From: SPJN01 sp965229935
GTDB taxonomy: Bacteria; Pseudomonadota; Alphaproteobacteria; SPJN01
NCBI GenBank assembly: GCA_965229935.1
Contig: CBDDKB010000002.1
Span: forward strand, 1,860,001 to 1,924,000
Direction of reading: 5' to 3'
DNA length: 64,000 nt
Part shown: one piece after another, positions 26,670-35,686 of the stretch
Position numbering within the stretch: position 1 is the stretch's first letter
How the letters are laid out: every line of letters starts with the position of its first letter
Translations under genes and position numbers: made by a program
Notes under the pieces: model-generated
Seen by the model: the letters and a program-made list of their open reading frames with translations, nothing else
The model's database searches: none
Told to the model about the DNA's origin: nothing

Positions 26670-27178
26670 GCGGAACAAGATACTTCGATGTTCTATGCAG
26701 GGTTCCAGATTTCGTCATGTCGGATCACGTGCTGGAAGTTTTTCATTCATTTAGGCAAATTGAAGCGGATGTGCTTGAAGCGGGTGGCGTATTACTTGGT
26801 TCTTTATATGAGAAAAATGAGATAGCTTTTGTGGAAGCGGTGAGCACACCGTTGCCGGGCGACAATCAGTCAAGGCGTTCATATTACCGTTCTTCGAGTC
26901 ACAATAAAGTTATTCAAAAATATTGGAAAGAGAGAGGTGGCTATGGTCACGCTCTAGGCATCTGGCATTCACACCCAGAAGATATCCCCACCCCCTCAGC
27001 TGTGGACCTGGCCGATTGGCGACGAGCTCTGCGTGGTAGTCGATTTGAATCAAAGTGTTTGTATTTTGTCATCGTGGGGAGAGCTGAGTTGGGGGTTTGG
27101 GCGGCTTTGAGGTCAGCAAAGTTCCTTCGGGTCGGTAGGTTTCGATTAATTCAAATGACCCATCATGATGGATGTTAA
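26648..27178 (+). CDS. cap3: CBASS Cap3, JAMM/JAB-family deconjugating peptidase
   Basis: A 176-residue metalloprotease that removes the conjugate made by Cap2. The JAMM signature is complete: Glu44 in VLEAGGVLLG, then H107-S-H109-P followed six residues later by Ser117 and by Asp120 (GIWHSHPEDIPTPSAVDLAD). These residues bind the zinc and water. The ATG at 26648 lies inside the end of cap2 (22-base overlap) with an AGAAGG stretch immediately before it; the overlap fits coupled translation. The stop falls 14 bases into the effector gene. Size is typical for Cap3. No unusual features. Confidence 0.94.
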   Translation: MPDVSSLGGTRYFDVLCRVPDFVMSDHVLEVFHSFRQIEADVLEAGGVLLGSLYEKNEIAFVEAVSTPLPGDNQSRRSYYRSSSHNKVIQKYWKERGGYGHALGIWHSHPEDIPTPSAVDLADWRRALRGSRFESKCLYFVIVGRAELGVWAALRSAKFLRVGRFRLIQMTHHDGC

Positions 27179-28274
27179 GCATATGAATAAGATTGTTCGG
27201 CAAGCAAAATACTATTTAGACATCGTATTTCACTACGTGTTTAGGAAAAAGTCTCTTGGGCTACAACTGATCCGTATAGGTGTTTGTGGTATCGGCATAA
27301 CTCAAGTCGCCAAGTTCACTATTACGTGGGCTGGACAAGAATATGGGATTTCGGTTGCGACGGGCGATGCGCCTGCCTACATCGCATTTACTATTAGCTC
27401 ACTTCTTTTTGTTATTGCCTTATCAGGGCTAGTTATAGTCTTAACAGATTGGTGGCGAGAGATTAAGGACGATCAGGACAGCCGCGTTTTAGTGATCGAA
27501 GGGAAAGGTATGAACAACCAGCAGTCGCTACCACTAAAAGATTCAGTTGAGCCAAAACGAGTACAGAAAGAGACTGCATATATTGATATCGGGCCATATT
27601 ATGAAGGGCAAGCAGTAACGACCCCTGAATTAGCCTTGAGAGAGGTGTGCAAAATAGAGGAAAATGTTGCAGGTCGATTGAAGGACTCGGATCCATCAAA
27701 AGTTTCCGTTGCTTTTGGTGGTATCTTACCAGTGCCGCTTCTATTCACGGCGGGGTATTTGTTGGACGATCAAACTAGTATTTCGGTCTATGATTGGGGG
27801 AGATTCGGCGGTAAAGGCTGGTCCTTGCCAGATCAGTCTGACAATGGAAATGAAATTCTTATTGAAGAAAGTGATTTCGGCGAAGCCACGCCGACAGATG
27901 TATTGTTTATCATTAGTGGTTCATACAAAATTGATGCATCTGATATAGAGCAATTTACGAGTTATGCAAAAGTAGTGGCTACTGCAGCAAGTATAGGCAT
28001 TGATAATTTTCATTCACTGCCAGCACAGCTAAGAATGGTTGAACAAATTATCGCGAAAATTCACGATCTGAAAAACAAGGGGGTTCAGACCATCCATTTT
28101 CTGATTGCCGCATCAAGTAGTGTCGTGTTTCGGATCGGGGCACACTATGACAACAGAAATTTCCCTGAGTGTTTAGTCTACCAATATCAAGACCGAAAAT
28201 ACCCATGGGCGGTTCGATTGAATGCCATTGGCAAAGGCCCTGAAATTGTACGCTTTGATTCGGATGCCTCTTGA
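27165..28274 (+). CDS. cap14: CBASS effector with two membrane helices and SAVED domain (Cap14-like)
   Basis: A 369-residue membrane effector. Two hydrophobic segments near the N-terminus (LGLQLIRIGVCGIGITQVA at about 31-49, and AYIAFTISSLLFVIALSGLV at 71-90) anchor it. A cytoplasmic SAVED domain follows from about residue 150 to the end (VSVAFGGILPVPLLFTAGYL, then DVLFIISGSYKIDASDIEQF and IHFLIAASSSVVFRIG). SAVED domains bind cyclic oligonucleotides; in the 2TM-SAVED class binding leads to membrane disruption and death of the infected cell. It overlaps cap3 by 14 bases and closes the operon cdn-cap2-cap3-effector. Start at 27165 is preferred; ATGs at 27168 and 27183 are possible. Assignment rests on architecture and context. 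Confidence 0.85.
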   Translation: MMDVKHMNKIVRQAKYYLDIVFHYVFRKKSLGLQLIRIGVCGIGITQVAKFTITWAGQEYGISVATGDAPAYIAFTISSLLFVIALSGLVIVLTDWWREIKDDQDSRVLVIEGKGMNNQQSLPLKDSVEPKRVQKETAYIDIGPYYEGQAVTTPELALREVCKIEENVAGRLKDSDPSKVSVAFGGILPVPLLFTAGYLLDDQTSISVYDWGRFGGKGWSLPDQSDNGNEILIEESDFGEATPTDVLFIISGSYKIDASDIEQFTSYAKVVATAASIGIDNFHSLPAQLRMVEQIIAKIHDLKNKGVQTIHFLIAASSSVVFRIGAHYDNRNFPECLVYQYQDRKYPWAVRLNAIGKGPEIVRFDSDAS

Positions 28275-28811
28275 TCTGATACTTAGTTTTGACATGTATT
28301 TCGAACCAAAACCACTTCTGCTGTGTGGTCACGACATAAAGATCTAGAGGGCAGCAGTACAATTGAATAAACAATCGTCGGCGATACCATTGCAATCACC
28401 GACGCAAAGGTTGACGCAAGCCAAACACTCTCTGCTCAGAACGATGTCACATATGGACTTAGCAGAATCCGTAGTGAAGATTTCGATACCTGGGGCGTAC
28501 TGGCGCAAGACGTAAAGCCAGAACTGTAGCTTTTCATGGAGGACACAACAGCATTGTTTAGCAAGCCAATAAGCTATAAAAAGCGAGGCTTCAATTTGGT
28601 GCAGCACGGTCGATTGGACAGCACTCAAAACACCCCGGATTTTAAAATCAGTTTTACGCTGTTTTGATCAAGGTCGGTGACCGCAATTTTCTCTATTAGG
28701 TGTAAATCGGCATGGTGCGCAGTTGACAGCTTCGCCTGAACCCCGCAGAATTGCTTACAAGCAGCGCTTTAACCCGCGCGACACCAACTAGCCCCCACCT
28801 AGCATTCCATC
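28275..28811. other. Island-edge region with small doubtful ORFs
   Basis: No convincing gene. Two plus-strand frames look slightly protein-like. A 50-codon TTG frame at 28363-28515 (KQSSAIPLQSPTQRLTQAKH) and a 43-codon ATG frame at 28536-28667 (MEDTTALFSKPISYKKRGFN) could be remnants of a degraded gene. They are adjacent to the tRNA-Val half-site, where debris of integration is common. Confidence 0.3.
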
Positions 28812-28856
28812 TTGACATGGCAGAGGTCACAAGTTCAAATCTTGTATCGCCCACCA
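28812..28856 (+). other. tRNA-Val(GAC) 3' half, probable attachment site
   Basis: From the anticodon loop TTGACAT (anticodon GAC) through the stem half GGCAG, the T-arm ACAAG-TTCAAAT-CTTGT and the 3' end TCGCCCACCA this is a tRNA-Val 3' half. The 5' partner strands (CTGCC and GGGCGA) are absent, so it is not a gene. Integrases often cut in the anticodon loop, leaving exactly this fragment at one end of an island. The island would lie to the left and the flanking chromosome to the right. Confidence 0.7.
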
Positions 28857-29074
28857 TTTTTCCTGTGAAATCAACAAGTTACAAAAATCTCATTTTGGCC
28901 ACATGTCGTGTTGCCCAAATGTTGCCCATATGATGCCCACACCTTCTGGCGCACGAATGACGATATTGCACATCAACGGAAAATTGACCTCTGTCCTGCA
29001 TTGAGCACTCCGTCAATTTTAACCCGGACACAGTCTATTTCAATGTTCGCATTCTCGAATGTACGTTCGGTTTA

Positions 29075-29126
29075 TGGCGCTACCCGCGGAAGAATCGAAC
29101 TCCCGACCCCCAGATTCGTAGTCTGG
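29075..29126 (-). repeat. tRNA-Arg(ACG) 3' part, attachment-site copy 1
   Basis: Read on the minus strand it gives the anticodon arm CCAGA-CTACGAA-TCTGG (anticodon ACG), variable loop, T-arm and a CCA end. The acceptor side is two bases too long and the 5' half is missing, so it is not a functional tRNA. Bases 29091-29126 match 35701-35736 at 35 of 36 positions in the same orientation. The rest of 28857-29293 shows no gene. Confidence 0.7.
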
Positions 29127-29293
29127 GGTGCTGCTAATATTTTCCATGGGTTAGAATCACTTATAGCTTCAAAAACCGTTCAAATCGTTCCAAATGACGT
29201 CACGGTTTGTAAACCGGATTGTTAGCTACAGAATAGACGCGACCTCTCACGAGAACCGCGATGAAGGTCTATCTTTGATATCCGCACCGCCAA

Positions 29294-29698
29294 TCAAACA
29301 GGAAGGACAAACAATTCTACCCCGCCACTAACGACACCTTTCTGGGCCAGAACTTCTCGCGCAAGCCCTAAAATACTGGTGACGTTGCCCTTCAGGATAG
29401 CAATTTCAAGACATAAATCATGATTCAAATGAACATGAGTTGACGATACGGTATCGCCATGGTGCGCATGGAACAACTTCGTCAACCGCTTGGACAATTC
29501 CCGTTCGTCATGATTATAGGCATAGGATAACACAGCATGGCCACTGACCGACTGGTCCACTGACACTGCATGGTCAGCCAAAGCCTGCCGTAAAATATCC
29601 CGGATCGCCTCTGACCGCGTGTCATATTTTTGGCTGTCGACATAGGAATCGAACGCCGCCAAAAGATCAGGCTCCAAGGTGATGCTTATCCGTTCCAC
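29294..29698 (-). CDS. nikR: Nickel-responsive regulator NikR
   Basis: A 134-residue transcription regulator. The N-terminal ribbon-helix-helix (MERISITLEPDLLAAFDSYV) binds DNA. The C-terminal ACT-like domain binds nickel through His77/His79 (FHAHHGD), H88-x-H90 and Cys96 in STHVHLNHDLCLEIAILKG, which correspond to the H76, H87, H89 and C95 ligands of E. coli NikR. The GTG start has GGAG 8 bases upstream. It is divergent from a TonB-dependent receptor, and a palindrome typical of NikR operators lies between them, so it very likely represses that receptor and perhaps itself when nickel is sufficient. Length matches the family. Confidence 0.93.
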   Translation of the reverse strand: MERISITLEPDLLAAFDSYVDSQKYDTRSEAIRDILRQALADHAVSVDQSVSGHAVLSYAYNHDERELSKRLTKLFHAHHGDTVSSTHVHLNHDLCLEIAILKGNVTSILGLAREVLAQKGVVSGGVELFVLPV

Positions 29699-29724
29699 GT
29701 GCTGTCTCCGCCTATTCCGTCATT

Positions 29725-29751
29725 GTATTACAAAAAATATTTTTGTAATAC
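29725..29751. promoter_or_regulatory. NikR operator
   Basis: GTATTAC and GTAATAC form a perfect 7+7 inverted repeat with a 13-base AT-only spacer; including the spacer, 12 of 13 bases per arm are symmetrical. It lies between nikR and the divergent TonB receptor, 36 bases before the receptor ATG. The arm sequence and spacing agree with known NikR sites. Confidence 0.8.
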
Positions 29752-29787
29752 TTTCCCAATTTGACGCATCACATTGGGGGGTCAACC

Positions 29788-31818
29788 ATGATCAATACAA
29801 TCAACCTAGCAGCCGCCTGTGCAGTACTAGTGCTAATACCTGCCGCAGTTTTGGCCGATGATCAATCAATTGATGAAGTTCATGTCTGGGGACGAGCCAC
29901 ACAGCAGGTTGGCACCGCCTATAATGCGGGCGAAGGCACAGTCGGATATGCGGATTTCGAACTGCGCCCCATGTTGCGCAGCGGTGAGTTTGTGGAACTT
30001 ATCCCAGGTATGATTGCGACGCAGCATTCCGGCACAGGCAAAGCCAATCAATATTTTCTACGCGGGTTCAATCTTGATCACGGCACAGATTTTGCCGGAT
30101 TTGTTGATGGGGTGCCGGTCAATATGCGCACCCATGGACATGGGCAGGGCTATCTTGACCTGAACTTCCTGATACCTGAATTGGTTGAACGACTTGATTA
30201 CCAGAAAGGTTTGTACGACGCCCGGAACGGCGATTTTGCCGTCGCCGGGGCAGCCCGGATGCACAGTGCAAACGACCTTGAAAGCAATATTGCTAAGATC
30301 GAGGTTGGTTCATTCGACGCTTATCGGGGCTTTGCAGCGCTGCAAAACAATGATGGTGATGCAAATTGGCTGTTCGCTATTGATGGCCAAATCAATGAAG
30401 GGCCCTGGGTGCTGGATGAGGACCTTAAAAGCATTAAAGCCTATCTTGCCCGCACACAAGCAGTTGGCAATGGCCGCGCAACTCTGCGCGCTATGGCTTA
30501 TGACTCAAGCTGGCAGTCAACTGATCAGGTGCCGCTGCGCGCCATCAGATCTGGTCAAATCCCCGCTAATGGGTTCATTGACCCTGACCTAGGCGGAGAC
30601 ACGTCCCGCTATTCACTTTCTGCCATCTATAACGATCAAACCTATAGCGCCAGTGCCTATGCTATCTTCTATGAGCTTAGCCTGTTCTCAAACTTCACCT
30701 ATTTCCTTGATGACCCTGTGAATGGCGACCAGTTTGAACAGGTGGACAAGCGCGTCATTTTAGGTGGCCAAATTGAACGGACGACGCAACTTAAAAGCCG
30801 ACCCGATAGTGAACTCACCTTTGGGGCCGACATTCGTTATGATCATATTTACGAACTGGGGCTTCACAAAACGGTGGCACGCCAACGCATTAATAGGGTT
30901 AGGGATGATCAGGTTGAGGAATTGTCAATCAGTGCCCATGCCCAACTGACAACCCAGCTGACCGATCAGATCCGCGCCCGGGTCGGCGCAAGATTGGATT
31001 ATGTCTCATTCGATGTTGATGCCGCTTTAATACAAAATAGCGGTAGCGGAGATGACCTATTGCTCAGCCCCAACCTGTCACTTACCTACCAGCCGTATGA
31101 ACATTTGGAATTTTACGCAAGTTATGGTCGCGGGTTTCATTCCAACGATGTACGTGGCGCAACAATCAGCATCGACCCACAAACACTCACGCCGGTCAGC
31201 GCGGTCGATGCGCTCGTTGGCGCTGAGGGAGCGGACATCGGCTTTCGCCTTCAGGCCGACAACAAAGTCAATTTTGCTGTCACACTGTTTTGGCTGGAGC
31301 TTGATTCAGAGCTGGTATTTGTCGGCGACGCAGGCACGACAGAACCCAATGACAAGACAAGACGATTTGGCGGCGAAGCCGACCTGTTTTGGAAGCCTGT
31401 ATCATGGCTGACACTTGATGCCAGCGCCGGGCTGACCCATGCACGCTTTAAAGATGTCGCCGCTGGGCAGGACCGCATCCCCAATAGTATAGAGCGCGTT
31501 GTCGGCGCAGGCATAACCCTTACCAATGACAATGGCGCTTCTGCATCATTGCGGGTCAGGCATTTTGGTCCAGCGCCCCTGATCGAAGATAATAGCGTCA
31601 GGTCTGACGGCACAACTATCGTCAATGCAGGTGTAATCTACCCGTTTGGCCAAAGCGAACTCCGGCTTGATGTCTTGAATCTTCTGGATTCGGATGATGC
31701 AGACATCACCTATTTCTTCGATTCGCAGCTCGCTGGTGAAGCAGCCCCGGTGTCGGATATTCATCTTCATCCTGTTATCGAACGCACTTTCCGCCTTTCG
31801 TACGGCATCCGGTTTTAG
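29788..31818 (+). CDS. TonB-dependent outer-membrane receptor, probable nickel transporter
   Basis: A 676-residue outer-membrane receptor that imports a metal or metal complex using TonB energy. It has a Sec signal (INLAAACAVLVLIPAAVLAD), a TonB-box-like segment DEVHVWGR right after it, a plug domain (NQYFLRGFNLDHGTDFAGFV, VDGVPVNMRTHGHGQGY) and a beta-barrel that ends in an aromatic residue (RTFRLSYGIRF). The His-rich plug loop NMRTHGHGQGY may touch the metal. I chose the ATG at 29788 with a GGGGGGT site upstream rather than the TTG at 29761. The NikR operator directly upstream makes nickel the likely substrate (inference from regulation). Confidence 0.88.
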   Translation: MINTINLAAACAVLVLIPAAVLADDQSIDEVHVWGRATQQVGTAYNAGEGTVGYADFELRPMLRSGEFVELIPGMIATQHSGTGKANQYFLRGFNLDHGTDFAGFVDGVPVNMRTHGHGQGYLDLNFLIPELVERLDYQKGLYDARNGDFAVAGAARMHSANDLESNIAKIEVGSFDAYRGFAALQNNDGDANWLFAIDGQINEGPWVLDEDLKSIKAYLARTQAVGNGRATLRAMAYDSSWQSTDQVPLRAIRSGQIPANGFIDPDLGGDTSRYSLSAIYNDQTYSASAYAIFYELSLFSNFTYFLDDPVNGDQFEQVDKRVILGGQIERTTQLKSRPDSELTFGADIRYDHIYELGLHKTVARQRINRVRDDQVEELSISAHAQLTTQLTDQIRARVGARLDYVSFDVDAALIQNSGSGDDLLLSPNLSLTYQPYEHLEFYASYGRGFHSNDVRGATISIDPQTLTPVSAVDALVGAEGADIGFRLQADNKVNFAVTLFWLELDSELVFVGDAGTTEPNDKTRRFGGEADLFWKPVSWLTLDASAGLTHARFKDVAAGQDRIPNSIERVVGAGITLTNDNGASASLRVRHFGPAPLIEDNSVRSDGTTIVNAGVIYPFGQSELRLDVLNLLDSDDADITYFFDSQLAGEAAPVSDIHLHPVIERTFRLSYGIRF

Positions 31819-32067
31819 GCAAACCCACCCCAACTGCATTCGTAAGCTGTAGTGTCACTAGTGGAAGGTTCGGACTCCCCCCAAGTTGCTCTTGGCCCCA
31901 ATTTCTAGCCTGATAGGTCGACAATGAATTCAAAGACTTACATAGAACGCAACTCCAAAGCCCGGCGAAGCCACGCCAAATCGCGCCAAAAATGATAAAC
32001 ATTACACTTGGCCAATGTGTCAATTTGGGCGTTTGTCGGGAACAGACCAACGTGGTTTAGTCACACC

Positions 32068-32502
32068 ATGACTGTCCAAAACCTCAATATGTATCTGCGC
32101 AGAACCTGCCATGCCTTACTTGGCGTGATCGTTTTTGTTGCCTTTACCCTGAGTGGCTGGACACAGGCACAGGCGCTTTCACTTTCAGGTGATGGCAACA
32201 CATCTGGATTTTGTGATCAACTCGCACAGCAAACCACCGATCAAGCGAACGCACGACAAAACTGGCTTGAGACTGTAGGGCGTGATCTTGGTGTCGATGT
32301 CCCCTCCCCCGAGGACAATACAAACGTCTGCATCCATCTTTGCTGCCATCTGCCTGCCCTTTCAGAATTGCCAACTCTTAACCAAAGCGCAATATCATTC
32401 ACTGTCTCTGTCACCAGACAAGCAGACCCTATTGAGAATACGATCACGTCGGCGCTTTATGTCGGTCCGCCCACAGGTCTACGCGCGCCCCCACTTTCCT
32501 GA
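32068..32502 (+). CDS. Small secreted Cys-containing protein
   Basis: A 144-residue exported protein. The signal sequence is ALLGVIVFVAFTLSGWTQAQA. The mature part contains the Cys/His cluster VCIHLCCHLP near residue 90 and ends in TGLRAPPLS. Short periplasmic proteins with a Cys cluster and a similar RAPP-type tail (DUF2946-like) often accompany metal-linked TonB receptors, but the match is weak. I chose the ATG at 32068; the TTG-started frame from 32008 would hide the signal peptide. It lies between two TonB-receptor genes in the same direction, so a metal-handling role is plausible. The preceding 249 bases (31819-32067) show no other feature. Confidence 0.6.
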   Translation: MTVQNLNMYLRRTCHALLGVIVFVAFTLSGWTQAQALSLSGDGNTSGFCDQLAQQTTDQANARQNWLETVGRDLGVDVPSPEDNTNVCIHLCCHLPALSELPTLNQSAISFTVSVTRQADPIENTITSALYVGPPTGLRAPPLS

Positions 32503-32570
32503 TTGATGATCAACGCCTGCTGCGATGACAGCAGCGGGTGAAAGTTTCCGCCAATCTGGATATCCGTCAT

Positions 32571-34802
32571 ATGACCGGCTTTAATCATCGCATTATGTGC
32601 GCCATATATCTGGCTGCAGCGCTAATCCCTGTTCAAGTCAACGCGCAAACAGACGACACACCTCAATCAGTGGAAGCGCCATCACCCGTTGATGAGATTA
32701 TCGTCACCGCAACAAAGCGCCCGCAAAATGCTGGTGATGTCGCCATTTCCTTATCCGTGAAGGACGGCACGTCGATCGAGAATAACGGCATCGACAGCCT
32801 GATCGAAATTGCGCGCGAAACCCCCAATATGACGATGTTTTCGGCAGGGCCCAGCTCCCGCTTCATCCAGTTGCGCGGAATTTCAACCATCGCAGGACGA
32901 TCAACGGTCGGTTACTCCCTTGACGATATTTCCCTCGCCGGTTTTTCAGTCTTTCAAGCTGACCCTTTTTTGTATGATCTTGATCGCGTGGAAATTCTGC
33001 GCGGCCCACAAGGGACGCTGTTCGGTGAAGGGTCAATGGGTGGCTCCATTAGACTGATCACCAAGCAACCTGAATTTGAAACTTTTAGCATCAAGGCCCG
33101 CGCGACGGGCAGCAAAACAGAAGACGCCGACGATAGTCAGCGCCTTGATGGAGCGATTAACCTGCCTATAGGCTCCCTTCCGCTCGCACTACGCCTAACC
33201 GGAACCTATGATCGCCGGGGCGGCTTCATTGATCAGCCTGCACTTGGCAAGGAGAATGCAAACTATGAGGACCGCGATGAAGGCCGCGGCACGATCAAAT
33301 TTGCCCCCTTCGATGGCACGCAAATCAGTCTGATGACGTCTGCAAAAAATATCACCTATGGCGCGAACGGAACCGCCTTCCCCGATTACACACAAGATGC
33401 ACGGATCGACACGACCTCTACTGACAAGATGCGGCTTTATAATATCAACCTGGCGCAGGACCTGAAGCTCGTCGATATGTTCATAAGCCTCTCGCAGTTC
33501 GACCGCAGCTTCGCACGTCGCACAGATTCAAGGGATGAATTACCCGCAACGCTTGGGCTGGATATGGAACCCGCAGCAAGCGCACTGATGGACAGTGTCA
33601 ATGCTGTCCCAATTTTGGATGCGGGCGATAGCCGCTATGATATGGCGGAACTGCGCTTTACATCTGAAATCATCACATGGCTGAACGGCGTTGTCGGCTT
33701 TTATTATGCTGACAAAAATGATGAACAGATCGCTAAATGGGATGTTGATCTTGATGAAAATCTAGCGGCAAATATTTTACCGATATTGGCGGGTGTTTTA
33801 CCCGGCCTACCCAACGCACCACAATTTCCTTTGCTTGACGTCACGTACGTTACCGACCAAACGCAGCGCGCAGCCTATCTACACGCTGACATTAATTTGA
33901 CCAGCTATGCGTCACTGGCGATCGGCACGCGCTACACACGCGAAGAGATCACCGTCACGACACAAGGTACGTCAAGTTTGCTACCTGCCGATGGCACCTA
34001 CAAAGATGACTTGTCTGTCCTAACACCACGGGCACATCTTGCCTTTGACTTCAAAGAAATTCTTGGTCGCCCCGCGCACATGGACCACGGTTTGATCTAT
34101 CTTTCAGCCGCACGCGGCTACAGATCAGGGGGGGCAAATGCCGCCGTTACAGGCCCACTTGGTGACGATATCGACCCGGCTTTTCGCCCCGATTATCTTT
34201 GGACCTACGAGCTTGGCACCAAACTGTCCTTTTTGCAGGGCGCCTTTTCAACGGAACTTGCCGTCTATTACAATGATTGGTCGAATGTACAGGCATGGGT
34301 TGCCGGTAACCTTTTTCCCTACATCAAGAATGTCGGCGATGCGCAAGGACTTGGGGTCGATGCCCAGATTACTCTGAAGCCGCTTAGCTGGACCAGCCTA
34401 GTTCTGACAGGCGGGTATAACGACGTTCACTTTGTGACAAGCACAGCCGATAAGGCAAAAGGCGATCCAACAGACAATGCCCCCAAATGGTCCGCTTCAG
34501 CATCCCTGTCACTTGCAGGGCCACTTTTTTGGGGTATGTCAGGACATGGAATGATTACCTATTCCTTTGAAGACACCACCCATTACATCTATCGGTCCGC
34601 TGCCATTCACAATCAGGTCGGGCCACTGCATTTCCTCACAGCACGACTAGGCGTAGATATTAAACAAGCACGCCTTTCTATTTTCGCCGACAACTTGACT
34701 GATTATCGCGGCAGAACAGACGCCAATCGCGCCGACGACACTCAGGCAGCGCGGGCCCGCCCCCGCACAATCGGCCTCGAAATCAGCATGTCATTGAACT
34801 AA
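32571..34802 (+). CDS. TonB-dependent outer-membrane receptor
   Basis: A receptor of about 743 residues. The signal sequence is CAIYLAAALIPVQVNAQ, the TonB box DEIIVTATKR, and the plug shows FIQLRGISTIAGRSTVGYSL and VEILRGPQGTLFGEGSMGG, diagnostic for this superfamily. The barrel ends ARPRTIGLEISMSLN. The frame is open from a GTG at 32538; the ATG at 32571 seems more likely, and one at 32595 is also possible. Substrate is unknown. The plug type (GEGSMGG) is the same as in the receptors at 42386 and 54696 and differs from the NikR-linked receptor. A DJ-1-like gene follows after 21 bases, so they probably form one transcript. Confidence 0.88.
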   Translation: MTGFNHRIMCAIYLAAALIPVQVNAQTDDTPQSVEAPSPVDEIIVTATKRPQNAGDVAISLSVKDGTSIENNGIDSLIEIARETPNMTMFSAGPSSRFIQLRGISTIAGRSTVGYSLDDISLAGFSVFQADPFLYDLDRVEILRGPQGTLFGEGSMGGSIRLITKQPEFETFSIKARATGSKTEDADDSQRLDGAINLPIGSLPLALRLTGTYDRRGGFIDQPALGKENANYEDRDEGRGTIKFAPFDGTQISLMTSAKNITYGANGTAFPDYTQDARIDTTSTDKMRLYNINLAQDLKLVDMFISLSQFDRSFARRTDSRDELPATLGLDMEPAASALMDSVNAVPILDAGDSRYDMAELRFTSEIITWLNGVVGFYYADKNDEQIAKWDVDLDENLAANILPILAGVLPGLPNAPQFPLLDVTYVTDQTQRAAYLHADINLTSYASLAIGTRYTREEITVTTQGTSSLLPADGTYKDDLSVLTPRAHLAFDFKEILGRPAHMDHGLIYLSAARGYRSGGANAAVTGPLGDDIDPAFRPDYLWTYELGTKLSFLQGAFSTELAVYYNDWSNVQAWVAGNLFPYIKNVGDAQGLGVDAQITLKPLSWTSLVLTGGYNDVHFVTSTADKAKGDPTDNAPKWSASASLSLAGPLFWGMSGHGMITYSFEDTTHYIYRSAAIHNQVGPLHFLTARLGVDIKQARLSIFADNLTDYRGRTDANRADDTQAARARPRTIGLEISMSLN

Positions 34803-34823
34803 AAATTGACGAAGGAACATCCC

Positions 34824-35663
34824 ATGATCAAGTTATCTTCACATCTAATGGCGCAAACTTTAGCGGCTACCATATTGGTACTTCTGTTTTCGGTTCGGGT
34901 TGTAGCGGATGATGGCATCCCAAAAAGCGCAGAACAAATTTCATATGAAGCGCATATGGAGTTGATGAGCAAACCCGACCTGAATATGCATGGCGATGAG
35001 AAAATCGCGATGATCATCTATCCGGGCTTCACCGCGCTTGATCTCACAGGGCCACAATATATTTTTGCCAGCATGATGGGGGCGGAACTGTTCCTGATCA
35101 CAACAGAAGACACACTCGCCCCGATCAAAAGCGACACCGGTCTTGTGTTCACGCCTACGCATACGCTCGCTGATGCCCCGCAAAATGCAGATATCGTCTT
35201 TGTCCCCGGCGGCACGGTTGGTACATCCAATGCAATGGGAAATGAAAAGCTTCTGGCCTATTTGTCCAGCCAATATGAAAAAGGTGCTTACGTTACTTCC
35301 GTCTGCACAGGGGCAATGATCCTTGGTAAAGCGGGCGTTTTAAAGGGTAAACGCGCAACGTCACATTGGATCACCAAGCCACTGCTGACCAAATTCGGCG
35401 CGACCCCTGTTGACGAACGCGTCGTCATTGACGGGAAAATTATTACAGGTGGCGGCGTCACAGCAGGCATTGATTTCGGATTGGTCTTGCTCGCGCATTT
35501 ACGCGGTGACTTATATGCGAAGGCGATCCAGCTACAATCGGAATACTCGCCTGCGCCCCCCTTCGAAAGCGGCAGCCCAGAAGAAGCAGACCCCTGGCTG
35601 ACCGAAACATTGCGCGGCATGTCTGCTGTTTCGATAGAAGCATTCGAAAAAGCGGCTGAGTAA
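34824..35663 (+). CDS. Exported DJ-1/PfpI family protein (isonitrile hydratase-like)
   Basis: A 279-residue glutamine-amidotransferase-like protein. After a signal sequence (LAATILVLLFSVRVVADD) and a linker, the DJ-1/PfpI domain begins with IAMIIYPGFTALDLTGPQYI. The nucleophile elbow is SVCTGAMILGKAG with Cys161, and it ends with TSHWITKPLLTKFG and GGGVTAGIDFGLVL, as in isonitrile hydratases and AraC-linked amidases. An exported member is less common than the cytoplasmic form. An AAGGA site supports the ATG at 34824. The same subfamily appears as a truncated remnant at 63270-63458. The substrate is unknown; isonitrile or glyoxal-type chemistry is possible. Confidence 0.82.
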   Translation: MIKLSSHLMAQTLAATILVLLFSVRVVADDGIPKSAEQISYEAHMELMSKPDLNMHGDEKIAMIIYPGFTALDLTGPQYIFASMMGAELFLITTEDTLAPIKSDTGLVFTPTHTLADAPQNADIVFVPGGTVGTSNAMGNEKLLAYLSSQYEKGAYVTSVCTGAMILGKAGVLKGKRATSHWITKPLLTKFGATPVDERVVIDGKIITGGGVTAGIDFGLVLLAHLRGDLYAKAIQLQSEYSPAPPFESGSPEEADPWLTETLRGMSAVSIEAFEKAAE

Positions 35664-35686
35664 TTTGGTCTTATTTTGAACGGAAG

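Noticed and set aside
28344..28628. A 94-codon minus-strand Cys-rich frame
   Set aside because: Odd composition, no ribosome-binding site, overlaps other doubtful frames at an island edge.
29075..29126. Functional tRNA-Arg gene
   Set aside because: The 5' half is missing and the acceptor is two bases too long; it is a repeat of an attachment site.
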